NCBI GenBank assembly: GCA_964475165.1 | Contig: CAYYVN010000002.1 | Span: 62,001 to 126,000, forward strand | Direction: 5' to 3' | Length of the DNA stretch: 64,000 nt | Source: CAYUHK01 sp964475165 | GTDB lineage: Bacteria; Verrucomicrobiota; Kiritimatiellia; JAAZAB01 | Part shown: positions 41,361 through 49,484 of the stretch, piece after piece | How the letters are laid out: each line of letters begins with the position of its first letter | Position numbering within the stretch: the first letter of the stretch is position 1 | Notes under the pieces: model-generated | Database searches by the model: none | The model's input: the letters and a program-made list of their open reading frames with translations, nothing else | What the model was told of the DNA's origin: nothing | Translations under genes and position numbers: made by a program

Positions 41361-41737
41361 AGGGCTTGCCCATAACCCCTCCGCCGCGGATGGCGATTAT
41401 GTTTTCGGCGTTGGTCGCTCCCGGGGCCGGGCAGTTCATGCAGCGGCGTTGGCTGGCCGGGGCCTTTTTTCTGACTGCTTTTCTGATTTGTCTGCTTTTT
41501 TTGTTGAGTGAAGTGCTGGTGCCCATGGTGGAGAATATCTTGATCAGCATCAAATTTGCTGAGCAGGCCACCACCTTACCGCTGGTGCCATTCCGAGTCG
41601 TGCGCATTGTGGGGTGGGGCGGGTTAGCGCTGCTGGTATATGTGAGTGGCCTGCTGGAGACAGTGCTGGTGCATCTGCGTCGGCGCCGGGCATGGACCCG
41701 CCAGCAAACACCAGCGGGGGGGCCGCGCCGCTTATGA
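41357..41737 (+). CDS. Small integral membrane protein, function unknown
   Basis: 126 residues with two to three predicted helices: LVAPGAGQFMQRRWLAGAFF, the strongly hydrophobic LTAFLICLLFLLSEVLV, and VGWGGLALLVYVSGLLETV. The APGAGQF--R-W--G segment is reminiscent of small TM2/DUF5683-like membrane proteins, but I cannot assign a family. ATGA overlaps at both ends couple it to the CorC-like gene and to nadB, so it is almost certainly translated. Confidence 0.7.
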   Translation: MKGLPITPPPRMAIMFSALVAPGAGQFMQRRWLAGAFFLTAFLICLLFLLSEVLVPMVENILISIKFAEQATTLPLVPFRVVRIVGWGGLALLVYVSGLLETVLVHLRRRRAWTRQQTPAGGPRRL

Positions 41738-43353
41738 ATACGATCCAAACAGATTATCTGGTGATCGGCAGCGGCATAGCGGGCTTGCTCTCTGCGATTC
41801 ATCTCAGCGCTCATGGTCGGGTTTGCCTGCTCACCAAGAAGGATAGCGCCGAGAGCAATACCAATTACGCCCAAGGCGGCATTGCTTGTGTGGTGACTTC
41901 GGATGATAGCTTCGCGGCGCATGTCCAAGATACCCTGACTGCCGGCGACGGACTCTGTGCCGAGCCGGTGGTGCGCTCCATCATCAGCGCCGGCCCGGAA
42001 CGGATTGCGGAACTGGAACAGTTGGGTTTAAAATTTACCGAACGATCCGCCCCGACCGGCGCCGGCTATGATCTGGGCCGAGAGGGCGGGCATTCCTGCC
42101 GTCGTGTTTTACATTGCGGGGATATCACCGGGCGCGAGGTGGAACAGCTCTTATTGCGGCAGGTACGGGCGCGCCCCAAGATCGCGCTGCTGGAGCACTG
42201 TATGGTGATTGATCTGGTGACGACCGGCTGGCTCGGGCAGGAGCCACCCAACCGTTGTGTGGGATGCTACTTCCTGAATCAGCGCACGGGTGTTATCGGC
42301 GCCGTCTGCGCGCCCTTTACGGTGCTGGCCAGCGGGGGTGGTGGCAAAGTCTATCTGTATACCAGCAATCCCGATATTGCCACCGGCGATGGTCTGGCCC
42401 TGGCCTGGCGCGCCGGGGTGCCGATCAAGAACCTGGAGTTCATCCAATTTCATCCCACCTGCCTCTATCATCCCGAAGCCAAATCATTCTTGATCAGCGA
42501 GGCGGTGCGTGGCGAAGGCGCCCGGCTCGTTAATGCTCAAGGGCAGTCTTTCATGGAGCAATATGATGCGCGCGGCGCACTGGCGCCCCGCGATATCGTG
42601 GCCCGCGCCATCGACCATGAGATGAAGCTCAGTGGCGCGCGTTGTGTCTACTTGGATATCCGCCATCAACCGGCGGCCTTTCTGCGGCGGCGCTTTCCTA
42701 ATATTTATCAGACCTGCTTGAATTTTGGCTTTGACATGGCCCGCGATCTCATCCCGGTGGTGCCGGCGGCGCATTATTTCTGCGGAGGGGTCCAAGCCAG
42801 CATCGAAGGCGTTACGGCGCTCGCGGGCCTTTTCGCCTGCGGAGAGGTTGCTTGCACCGGCTTGCACGGTGCCAATCGTTTGGCCAGCAATTCACTGCTC
42901 GAGGCCTTGGTTTGTGCCCAGGCCCTGGCGCGCCATCTGGCTGCTCAGCCGAAGAGCATGCCAGCGCTATCCATTCCGCCTTGGAAATCCGGACGGGCGG
43001 TACCCAGCGATGAAGTGGTGATGATCACGCATAATTGGAATGAGGTGCGCACTTGCATGTGGGATTACGTTGGGGTGGTACGGACCAATAAACGCTTGGA
43101 GCGCGCCGCGCGGCGCATTCGCAACTTGCGCCAGGAGATCCATCAATATTATCACGATTTCCTGGTGACCGACGATATTCTTGAGCTGCGTAATATTGCC
43201 ACCGTGGCCGAATTGATCATTCGTTCGGCGGCGCAGCGCCATGAAAGCCGTGGTTTGCATTATACCTTGGATTATCCTCATAAATTGGCCCAGGCTCAAG
43301 ATACCCTTATTTGTGATCCCCCCGGCAATTCCCGGGATGGGGGTGCTGTTTAA
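41734..43353 (+). CDS. nadB: L-aspartate oxidase
   Basis: FAD enzyme oxidising L-aspartate to iminoaspartate, the first step of de novo NAD synthesis. YLVIGSGIAGLLSAIHLS is the FAD-binding fold. NTNYAQGGIACV, EGGHSCRRVLHCGD and FIQFHPTCLY carry substrate- and FAD-site residues typical of NadB rather than of succinate dehydrogenase. GLFACGEVACTGLHGANRLASNSLLEALV closes the flavin domain. The start at 41734 is set by the ATGA overlap; longer open frames run through the upstream gene. nadA and nadC are not in the window. Confidence 0.95.
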   Translation: MNTIQTDYLVIGSGIAGLLSAIHLSAHGRVCLLTKKDSAESNTNYAQGGIACVVTSDDSFAAHVQDTLTAGDGLCAEPVVRSIISAGPERIAELEQLGLKFTERSAPTGAGYDLGREGGHSCRRVLHCGDITGREVEQLLLRQVRARPKIALLEHCMVIDLVTTGWLGQEPPNRCVGCYFLNQRTGVIGAVCAPFTVLASGGGGKVYLYTSNPDIATGDGLALAWRAGVPIKNLEFIQFHPTCLYHPEAKSFLISEAVRGEGARLVNAQGQSFMEQYDARGALAPRDIVARAIDHEMKLSGARCVYLDIRHQPAAFLRRRFPNIYQTCLNFGFDMARDLIPVVPAAHYFCGGVQASIEGVTALAGLFACGEVACTGLHGANRLASNSLLEALVCAQALARHLAAQPKSMPALSIPPWKSGRAVPSDEVVMITHNWNEVRTCMWDYVGVVRTNKRLERAARRIRNLRQEIHQYYHDFLVTDDILELRNIATVAELIIRSAAQRHESRGLHYTLDYPHKLAQAQDTLICDPPGNSRDGGAV

Positions 43354-43376
43354 AGGCTGGTGGGTGATGATTCATC

Positions 43377-43404
43377 TTGCATGGTCGGCAAAAACTGGTA
43401 TATA
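43377..43404 (+). promoter_or_regulatory. Possible promoter of the LysM lipoprotein gene
   Basis: TTGCAT (43377-43382), 16 bp, TATATA (43399-43404), with TGG directly before the -10 giving an extended -10 element. The nadB stop is 24 bp upstream, so this could separate the two transcripts. Confidence 0.45.
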
Positions 43405-43445
43405 CAAGCCAGAAGTTTCTATGCTGGCACCGGATGGAGGCGGCG

Positions 43446-44171
43446 ATGGGTAGCATATTCGAAGCATGGGTCCGCAGGGGCTTATTGATCGGCTGGCTGG
43501 TCGGTGGCGTTATGCTCGCTACCGGCTGTGGCCCGCAAGCGGCCAAGCTGGATCTGGCTGAGATCCAGGATCCCTTGATCAGAAAAGCCAAGGCCAAGCA
43601 GGACCAGGGCGATTACGAGGGCGCTTTACGCAGTCTGCGCCAGGCTTTGGATAAGCGCCCGCGCCTGGCTCAAGCCCATCTGGATACCGGTTTGCTCTAT
43701 GATAATTATAAAAAAGATTATCTCGCCGCCATCTATCATTATCAGCGCTACCTCGAGCTGCGCCCGGATACGGAAAAAAAGGGTATGCTTGAGGATCTGA
43801 TTCGCAAAGCCAAGATGTCTTACGTGGCTTCCTTCGCCGACCAGTTGCCGGGCCATGCCGATACGTTTCGGTCATTGAAAGAGGAGAATCTGCGTTTGAA
43901 AAAGGATTTGCAGGTGGTGCGCGCTAACTTGGCCCAACAGATGCTGCCGCCCGCCGGCCGGGCGGGCGCCGCGGCGCCAGGCTCCCAGCATACTGGCGGG
44001 GAACTCGGCTCCTCGCTCTATCGGGTTCAACCAAACGAAACCTTGTCCGCGATTGCCGCCAAGGTCTATCAGGATCCCAACCAGTGGTCGAAAATTTTTG
44101 AGGCCAATCGCGGATCCCTGGCCAGTCCGGAGAAACTGCGTGTTGGGCAGGAATTGATCATTCCTCAATGA
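43446..44171 (+). CDS. LysM/TPR-containing probable lipoprotein
   Basis: 241 residues. The signal region ends at Cys28 (MLATGCGP). A TPR-like segment follows (KQDQGDYEGALRSLRQALDKRPRLAQAHLDTGLLYDN), then a helical stretch. A C-terminal LysM domain (about 192-241) reads YRVQPNETLSAIAAKVYQ and ends KLRVGQELIIP. LysM binds peptidoglycan, so the protein probably tethers the membrane to the wall or scaffolds other envelope factors. ATG 43446 has GGAGG upstream. It heads a row of four plus-strand envelope genes. Confidence 0.82.
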   Translation: MGSIFEAWVRRGLLIGWLVGGVMLATGCGPQAAKLDLAEIQDPLIRKAKAKQDQGDYEGALRSLRQALDKRPRLAQAHLDTGLLYDNYKKDYLAAIYHYQRYLELRPDTEKKGMLEDLIRKAKMSYVASFADQLPGHADTFRSLKEENLRLKKDLQVVRANLAQQMLPPAGRAGAAAPGSQHTGGELGSSLYRVQPNETLSAIAAKVYQDPNQWSKIFEANRGSLASPEKLRVGQELIIPQ

Positions 44172-44188
44172 GCCGTCGATCAACGCTA

Positions 44189-44197
44189 TGGTATAAT
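44189..44197 (+). promoter_or_regulatory. Extended -10 promoter element
   Basis: TGG followed by a perfect TATAAT (44192-44197). No good -35 is found at 17 bp (TGAGCC), as is usual for extended -10 promoters. Transcription would begin near 44204, about 50 nt before the coiled-coil gene. Confidence 0.6.
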
Positions 44198-44254
44198 GTG
44201 CTGGCGCGGCCCGACTGGGTGCCCATGGCAAGATAATAACAGAGGAGGCGAAAG

Positions 44255-44986
44255 ATGAGCGGTAAGGATTTTTTCGATGATGATTTGATTCAAAGGCGGG
44301 ATGCGGTGCACGAAGTTAAAATGGGGCCGGGCCAGGATATGAGTGGGGCTGCTAATGTGCCGTCATCAGAGGCGGTGCCCGTGCAGGATCTTGATCTGAT
44401 ACCTTTGACGCAGCGCAAGGAGGAGCTCAACGGTCAGATGGCTTCCAAGCTGGATGAATTGGAGCGTTTGCGTTCTCGTCAGGAAGCTCTGGAGCATGAG
44501 AAGAGCGCGCTGGAACATCTGCGCAGCAACCAGGAAAAATACGAAACTGGCAAACGAGAGATGATCGATCGTTTCGAGCAAAGTTTAGTGGCTCTGGAGC
44601 GCGAGAGCATCTTATTGCAGCAGCGCCTGGAATTGCTGGCGGATACGGAAAGGCGTTTCAAGGACCTGCTGACCGAGTTGCGCGCCTTCAATGAAGAGCA
44701 ATGGCCAGCGGAAAGTTCCGGATTCCGGGAGACCTTAACCAAAGCTTTGGCGGTGATTGATAATACTCGCAAAGAATACAATAAGGCCGTGGCTCGCGTG
44801 GAAGTGTTACGGGAAAACCAGTCCGTCTCCCAAGGTGCCAAGCCGCTTTTCTATGATGAGATGCAGATGCACCCAGCCCCGCAGCGTACTTTTGGCGATT
44901 GGCTTAAAATCGGGGTGGCTGTCAGTTTCCCGGTGGCCTTGATGTTAGCGGCACTGATCGGAGTGCTGCTTTATAAATTATATTAA
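44255..44986 (+). CDS. Coiled-coil protein with C-terminal membrane anchor
   Basis: 243 residues of no family I recognise. An acidic N terminus (MSGKDFFDDDLIQRR) is followed by a long heptad-rich coiled coil (about 50-190, including KLDELERLRSRQEALEHEKSAL-type segments) and a single C-terminal TM helix (about 218-240, GVAVSFPVALMLAALIGVLL). It would be tail-anchored with the coiled coil in the cytoplasm. AGAGGAGG lies before the ATG and an extended -10 promoter upstream, so expression should be good. The next gene also encodes a tail-anchored protein. Confidence 0.72.
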   Translation: MSGKDFFDDDLIQRRDAVHEVKMGPGQDMSGAANVPSSEAVPVQDLDLIPLTQRKEELNGQMASKLDELERLRSRQEALEHEKSALEHLRSNQEKYETGKREMIDRFEQSLVALERESILLQQRLELLADTERRFKDLLTELRAFNEEQWPAESSGFRETLTKALAVIDNTRKEYNKAVARVEVLRENQSVSQGAKPLFYDEMQMHPAPQRTFGDWLKIGVAVSFPVALMLAALIGVLLYKLY

Positions 44987-45038
44987 ACGCCCCGGCGCCG
45001 GGATGGGCCGGCACAACATCTAAACGTGGAATTCAGGG

Positions 45039-45497
45039 ATGGCTTTTAAGCGTAAAACAAGTTCGCCGCTCGATCGCCGCCTTCAGGGGTTGCATAAGGA
45101 GCTGAATCGCGTCGGGCGGGATATCAAAGTGGCGCGGCGTTCCAGTCCCTTGTCCAGCCGGCCGGCGGTGCGCCCGGCGGCCAGTGCGGCGCGTACGGCT
45201 GAGCCCCTGGCGCCGGGTAAGGTCAGTGGGTCGCCGGCCGCCAGCGGCATAGCCTCTCGGAAAACGGATGAGCTTTTTCCTGATCTGCCGGGCGCCAGTG
45301 GGGTGTCGCTCAACGAGCCCCTGACCCAGCCCCGCAGTGGACGCGATAAATTCGCGCATTATTTTATGGCGGGCCATTTCCCCAACTTACGGCCATCGCG
45401 CCAGGAAGGGCGTGTCTTGCGGAATAAGGCCATTGTTATGTTGCTAGCGGCGACGGCCTTGCTGGCTTGGGTCTTATATTATTTGCGCAGTCATTAA
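45039..45497 (+). CDS. Basic, Ser/Ala/Pro-rich protein with C-terminal membrane anchor
   Basis: 152 residues, unrecognised. The N-terminal 40 residues are basic and helical (LDRRLQGLHKELNRVGRDIKVARR), the middle is Ala/Ser/Pro-rich and probably disordered, and a single TM segment closes the chain (KAIVMLLAATALLAWVLYYL). It resembles its upstream neighbour in layout (soluble N terminus, tail anchor). AGGG lies very close to the ATG. The pairing suggests a shared membrane complex, which is inference only. Confidence 0.62.
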   Translation: MAFKRKTSSPLDRRLQGLHKELNRVGRDIKVARRSSPLSSRPAVRPAASAARTAEPLAPGKVSGSPAASGIASRKTDELFPDLPGASGVSLNEPLTQPRSGRDKFAHYFMAGHFPNLRPSRQEGRVLRNKAIVMLLAATALLAWVLYYLRSH

Positions 45498-45530
45498 AGC
45501 CTTGGATTCATCATCGAGGGGAGCAAGAAT

Positions 45531-46484
45531 ATGAAAGCTATGGGATGCGCGTGTATGTTGGTGACCGCTTCGCTGGTCATGGCGGCCGAGCCTTTGCGGG
45601 TGGCCTTGCTGGATTTTGAAAACCAGGCGAGCCTGCCTGCCCATACCAGTGTGGTGGGTGGCCTGTCGCCCGGAGATTTGGCCGCTAAGGGTATTTGGGC
45701 CTTGAGTGCCGCCCTGGCCAATGAACCCTCCTATGTCCTGATCGATCGCCGCGACTTCATCAATCAGTTGCAATCGTTATCCCTAACCGATAATGATAAG
45801 AAAACGATGCGCCAACCTTCTTTCCTGCAGGCGGCGCAGGCGCTCAATGCGGATCTTGTGCTGCGTGGTATTTTGCTGAGCTATGCTCCAGGCAAAGAGT
45901 TGGTTAACCAGGGCGGCTATAAGACCGAATTCCAAACCCTGGCCCTGCGCGTGGCCTTGCAAGCGCTGAACACTCGCGATGGCACCATTATCGCCGCCGT
46001 GGATGGCGCTGCCAGTCGCAGTTTTCGTCAAACGGAAGCGCAGCAGACGGTGGTTGGCGAGGATGACCTGGTGCAGTTGTTAGAGGCGGCTCTGGCCAAG
46101 GCCTTGCCGGCCTTAAACGAAAAGCTGCAGCTGAGCCTGGCCTTGCAGAGCAGCCGTACGCAGGTCAAGCTTTCGATCAGCGCCGGCGCCGCTGATCCGG
46201 CTCTGGTGGAGATCGATGGCCTGCTGATCGGTAGTACGCCCCTCAAGGATTTTCGTCTCTATACCGGCGATCATCTGATCACCATTGGCAAGGCTGGCTA
46301 TCAGGATATCAGTAAGCATATCATGCTCCGTGCCGATACTGAGATTGAGGTGCCGCTCTTCCGCACCAAGTTATCGGCTGAGGAAACGAAAGAGATTTTG
46401 GATAAAGCACGCCTCAATGTGCTGGTGGGCAGTGGGGGCGTTGAGCCGGCTTGGATCATCAATACGGTTGAGCCGATACAATGA
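45531..46484 (+). CDS. Exported CsgG-like/PEGA-domain protein
   Basis: 317 residues with a signal peptide (MKAMGCACMLVTASLVMAA). The N-terminal half (PLRVALLDFENQA, then ALAAN--YVLIDRRDF and ADLVLRGILLS) has the CsgG/TolB-like alternating fold used by periplasmic and outer-membrane lipoproteins. A PEGA-type carbohydrate-binding-like domain follows (about 210-275, VEIDGLLIGSTPLKDFRLYTGDHLITIGKAGYQ). GAGGGGAG lies before the start. It converges on a COG3014-like/LpoB pair that probably belongs to the same envelope system. Confidence 0.72.
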   Translation: MKAMGCACMLVTASLVMAAEPLRVALLDFENQASLPAHTSVVGGLSPGDLAAKGIWALSAALANEPSYVLIDRRDFINQLQSLSLTDNDKKTMRQPSFLQAAQALNADLVLRGILLSYAPGKELVNQGGYKTEFQTLALRVALQALNTRDGTIIAAVDGAASRSFRQTEAQQTVVGEDDLVQLLEAALAKALPALNEKLQLSLALQSSRTQVKLSISAGAADPALVEIDGLLIGSTPLKDFRLYTGDHLITIGKAGYQDISKHIMLRADTEIEVPLFRTKLSAEETKEILDKARLNVLVGSGGVEPAWIINTVEPIQ

Positions 46485-46525
46485 AGCCGGTTTTCTGATC
46501 CCGTGCTGATCAGCGGCCCATCCTC

Positions 46526-47707
46526 TCAGGGGAACAGGTCGCGGCAGAAAGTGAAGTAAATCTTGCCGCGCCGTGCCAGGGGGCGTCCCAGCTCTCTGGC
46601 GCCCAGCGTGCGCTGGGCGCCATCCTTAAAAATCACCTTCAGTTCTTCTGGATTAGCGGGGCAGGGCAGCCGGGCCACCTCCAGCCATAAGGGCAGGGTT
46701 TCCCAGCGCCGGGTATCGGGTCTTTCCATGGAAAATAAGAGCAGCTCCGTGAAAAAGCCCAGGGAATCGCTCTGTTGTTTAACGGCCTGAGCCACGCCAA
46801 CTTTTACGGCCATACGCGTGGTTGTTTTGGCCAATTCGATCAGAGCGGTTCTCTGGGCGGTATCGGCGATGAGCTGGGCGGTATTGTCCAAAGGATAGCT
46901 GCGCCCCAGATAATCTTGGGCATGATAAATTTCCGCGTAAGGTGCCTTATCCCTGGCCAGGCCTGATCCGGCCTGGTGCAAGCCGCGCGGGCTGCGCCCG
47001 ATGAGCACGAAGCACACCAGCTCGCAGGGCCAGTCCTTCCTGGCAGGGATGGGGAGGGTTGCGGGCGCGTCGCGGAAACTGAGCTGACCAGATTTTTCCT
47101 CAAGCAGGAGCTCCGGCCGCAGCTGGGCCGCCGTCTTATATTGGATGGCCGCATTGCCTCTATCATTGATCATTTCCAAGCAAAAACCGGCCATATAACG
47201 GCCGTAAGGTATATCTGGAAAGCCATCGTTATTATCCAGATGGCGGATGATGTTGCGTGCGCAGATGGCCGCGTAATCCCAGTTATGCTGGGCCAGATAG
47301 TTTTTAGCAAGAAAAGCGAAGAGGAGCGTGCGTTCAAAGGGTTCTCCGCGGAAGGAGAGCACCAAGTCATTAGCCAGCAAGCTGGCCGCGCCTTGCGAAA
47401 CGCTGTATGTTTCCAGCAGCTCATCCTTATCGACCGCTTTGCGCCAGTCTTGGGAGCTCGTTTCATAGTCCTGCAAACTCTGGCTGATCATGCCGCGTTC
47501 CATCAGATAGAGAATGGTGTCTTTATCATCCTCAGGAATAATGGCTAGCTCCTGCTCCGCTTGCAGCAGGCGCCCGGCATAGAAGTGATCGCGAGCCGAT
47601 TGCAGCGGCGGGGTGGCGCAGCCTCCCAGTAAGATCAGGAGGAGCGCCGCGCCCAGCCCACGCCAAGCCTGGTTGCGCCAGTCGGAGATGGCTAGTGTAG
47701 GGCTCAT
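46526..47707 (-). CDS. COG3014-like lipoprotein
   Basis: 393 residues with a good lipobox, LLGGC at Cys30. The N-terminal half is TPR-like (RDHFYAGRLLQAEQELAII, DYETSSQDWRKAVD, NGAA-type helices). The C-terminal half contains a helix ALIELAKTTTRMAVKVGVAQAVKQQ and a beta domain with WETLPLWLEVARLP. This layout matches the uncharacterised COG3014 family. I prefer ATG 47707, since the longer TTG start lies within the upstream gene. It follows LpoB by 19 bp; the two are probably cotranscribed and both sit in the outer membrane. Confidence 0.72.
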   Translation of the reverse strand: MSPTLAISDWRNQAWRGLGAALLLILLGGCATPPLQSARDHFYAGRLLQAEQELAIIPEDDKDTILYLMERGMISQSLQDYETSSQDWRKAVDKDELLETYSVSQGAASLLANDLVLSFRGEPFERTLLFAFLAKNYLAQHNWDYAAICARNIIRHLDNNDGFPDIPYGRYMAGFCLEMINDRGNAAIQYKTAAQLRPELLLEEKSGQLSFRDAPATLPIPARKDWPCELVCFVLIGRSPRGLHQAGSGLARDKAPYAEIYHAQDYLGRSYPLDNTAQLIADTAQRTALIELAKTTTRMAVKVGVAQAVKQQSDSLGFFTELLLFSMERPDTRRWETLPLWLEVARLPCPANPEELKVIFKDGAQRTLGARELGRPLARRGKIYFTFCRDLFP

Positions 47708-47726
47708 TCCCGCTGCATTGGCGTAT

Positions 47727-48347
47727 TTACCAGCCAATCAAAGGCTTACGCGCCTCGCGCGCAAATTCCTTGGTGGTGGACCAAGCCATAATGCCCGTTT
47801 CCAGGTCGGTGATATCAAAGGTGAGTTGATAATAAACCAATTCCGATTTGGAGACGCGGACTTGGCGACCGGTTTCCTTTTGCATTTCCACCAGAGCGCC
47901 GGTCATCATATAGCGAGCACCCAACTGTTTACCGATCGCCGTGCGGGTTGTATCGGTGGCATGCGCTGCCTGATAGCCCTGTTCCTGGAGCAGTTCCTGG
48001 CGGCGACTTTCATTGACGAAGCGAATCTTGCTGGTCTGCATCAGGGTGGTCCGGATACGATCGGTGAGGGCCTGAGTATCCACAAAGGTGGTGGTGCGCG
48101 GTTGCACGCCATAGATGATCATAATGGGATTGCCCGGCAGCTCCTGCAGGAAAGCGCTGGCGGCTATTTCGGCGGCGATCTGTTCGCTGAGCTTGCGCAG
48201 ATCTTGCGGCCCATAGGTGGCATCGAGGGCCCGCATGTTGGCCACATCACTTTCTTGGATTTTGGTGCGGAACATGGCGCAGCCACTCAAACCCCATACA
48301 CTGACGCCCAGCAAAACCATCAGAACTATTCGCGCGCCGGTATACAT
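47727..48347 (-). CDS. LpoB-like penicillin-binding-protein activator lipoprotein
   Basis: 206 residues with a perfect lipobox (LSGC, Cys23). The domain VDTQALTDRIRTTLMQTSKIRFVNESRRQELLQEQGYQ and GARYMMTGALVEMQK, YYQLTFDITDLETGIMAWST follows the LpoB/COG3417 pattern. In E. coli LpoB spans from the outer membrane to activate PBP1b; a similar role is likely but the partner synthase is not in the window. GGAG lies 6 nt before the ATG. Confidence 0.82.
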   Translation of the reverse strand: MYTGARIVLMVLLGVSVWGLSGCAMFRTKIQESDVANMRALDATYGPQDLRKLSEQIAAEIAASAFLQELPGNPIMIIYGVQPRTTTFVDTQALTDRIRTTLMQTSKIRFVNESRRQELLQEQGYQAAHATDTTRTAIGKQLGARYMMTGALVEMQKETGRQVRVSKSELVYYQLTFDITDLETGIMAWSTTKEFAREARKPLIGW

Positions 48348-48517
48348 GTGCCGCTCCTTTCCTCAGCTTGGTTTAATTAGCGTTTTAACGCCTGGTAGTG
48401 TGTGCCAAGCATGCTGCCTTATCCGCCGCTCGAAGTCAAGGTTTTTGCCTGTACGGCAGAATGGACCTAAACTGTTGCCATCGGACAGTCGTTTTGCGGG
48501 TGGTAGGCAATATAGTC

Positions 48518-48547
48518 TTGACGGCGTGGCCTTAAATGGTTTATGCT
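48518..48547 (+). promoter_or_regulatory. Predicted promoter of the DUF883 gene
   Basis: TTGACG (48518-48523), 18 bp, TATGCT (48542-48547). The -35 matches 5 of 6 and the -10 4 of 6. An in-frame ATG at 48543 lies inside the -10, so translation must begin later, at 48597. Confidence 0.55.
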
Positions 48548-48596
48548 TTCCAATAAAGAATGGGAATTGGAATACACGGCACAAAAAGGAGGCACC

Positions 48597-48938
48597 ATGA
48601 CCACCCCAGCGCTCAGTAGCGAAAAGATAACCGAGGCCTTGAAGCTTCTCGAGGAAGCGGCCCGCGATAAGAAGGTGGAGCTCAGCCGTTTGATGAGCAA
48701 TAAATATGCCCATCTCAAAGACGTGGTGGCCGATGCCGAACACGACATCAAAGAATCCTTGGTCATTGCCAAAAAACGTGCGGCCGATGCCTTGGCCAAA
48801 GCCACCGATATCGGCGAAAAACGCGCCAAGGAACTCGCCGAGGAGTTGGATGAGCATGTGCATGAAAATCCTTGGCCTTATATTGGTGGCGTAGCCCTAG
48901 CTGCGTTGTTGATCGGATATATCCTGGGCCGTAAATGA
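48597..48938 (+). CDS. DUF883/ElaB-YqjD family membrane-anchored protein
   Basis: 113 residues: a charged amphipathic helix (about 10-85, rich in Lys, Glu, Ala) and a C-terminal anchor EHVHENPWPYIGGVALAALL ending LGRK. The 'HENPW…GRK' ending is the family hallmark. E. coli members (ElaB, YqjD) bind ribosomes at the membrane in stationary phase or stress. AAAGGAGG lies before the start, so it is probably well expressed. The next gene encodes a small two-TM protein, as yqjD is followed by yqjE in E. coli. Confidence 0.85.
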   Translation: MTTPALSSEKITEALKLLEEAARDKKVELSRLMSNKYAHLKDVVADAEHDIKESLVIAKKRAADALAKATDIGEKRAKELAEELDEHVHENPWPYIGGVALAALLIGYILGRK

Positions 48939-48963
48939 GCGGCTCGCTTATTGCGGAGAGTGC

Positions 48964-49347
48964 ATGCAGCGCATCCTGAAAGCTTTGCTATCGGCCACAG
49001 CCTGGGGCATGGTCAGCTCCTATCGGCGCTTATCCCTTGATTTGTTGAAGGTGCGTGCGGCCACGGCTTATGTCCAGGGGGTGCAGACAGTGCGGCGCTG
49101 GTGGATTGGCGCCATTTTGCTGGCGGCGGTGCTGCTGCTCTTGGCGATGGGCTTTGTCTTGATTCACGTTGGCTTGTTCCTCTGGGTGCCTTGGGCGCTG
49201 GCCACCAAAGCTATGCTCTTATGCGTGCTGGGTCTTGTGTATATGGGGCTAGCATTGATCATCCTTTTGCATTGCTGTGCGGAAAAGACCTGGATGCGCG
49301 GCTCGCATGCCGATCAGTTGGTGGCCAAAACTACGCATCAACCATAG
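48964..49347 (+). CDS. Small membrane protein (YqjE-like/holin-superfamily-like)
   Basis: 127 residues with two TM segments (WWIGAILLAAVLLLLAMGFVL and AMLLCVLGLVYMGLALIILL) after an amphipathic N terminus. Its position 25 bp downstream of the DUF883 gene fits the YqjD-YqjE arrangement, but sequence similarity alone is not decisive. GGAGAG precedes the ATG. Confidence 0.68.
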   Translation: MQRILKALLSATAWGMVSSYRRLSLDLLKVRAATAYVQGVQTVRRWWIGAILLAAVLLLLAMGFVLIHVGLFLWVPWALATKAMLLCVLGLVYMGLALIILLHCCAEKTWMRGSHADQLVAKTTHQP

Positions 49348-49449
49348 CCGCCCGCCGCATTGCTCCCTGCTAACCCTGGTATTCCCCTGACGACAGTTCG
49401 CACTTGATCTTTTCGTCGGCAGCTGCTAAGCCCTATGCCGTTGGCATGC

Positions 49450-49468
49450 GCCCCGCGCCGCGCGGGGC
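49450..49468 (+). promoter_or_regulatory. GC hairpin in the folD leader
   Basis: GCCCCGCG-CCG-CGCGGGGC, a perfect 8-bp stem with a 3-nt loop, ends 16 nt before the folD ATG and just ahead of its AAAGG ribosome-binding site. It has no U-run. It could modulate translation or stabilise the mRNA end. Confidence 0.4.
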
Positions 49469-49484
49469 TAATGAAAGGTTGAAA

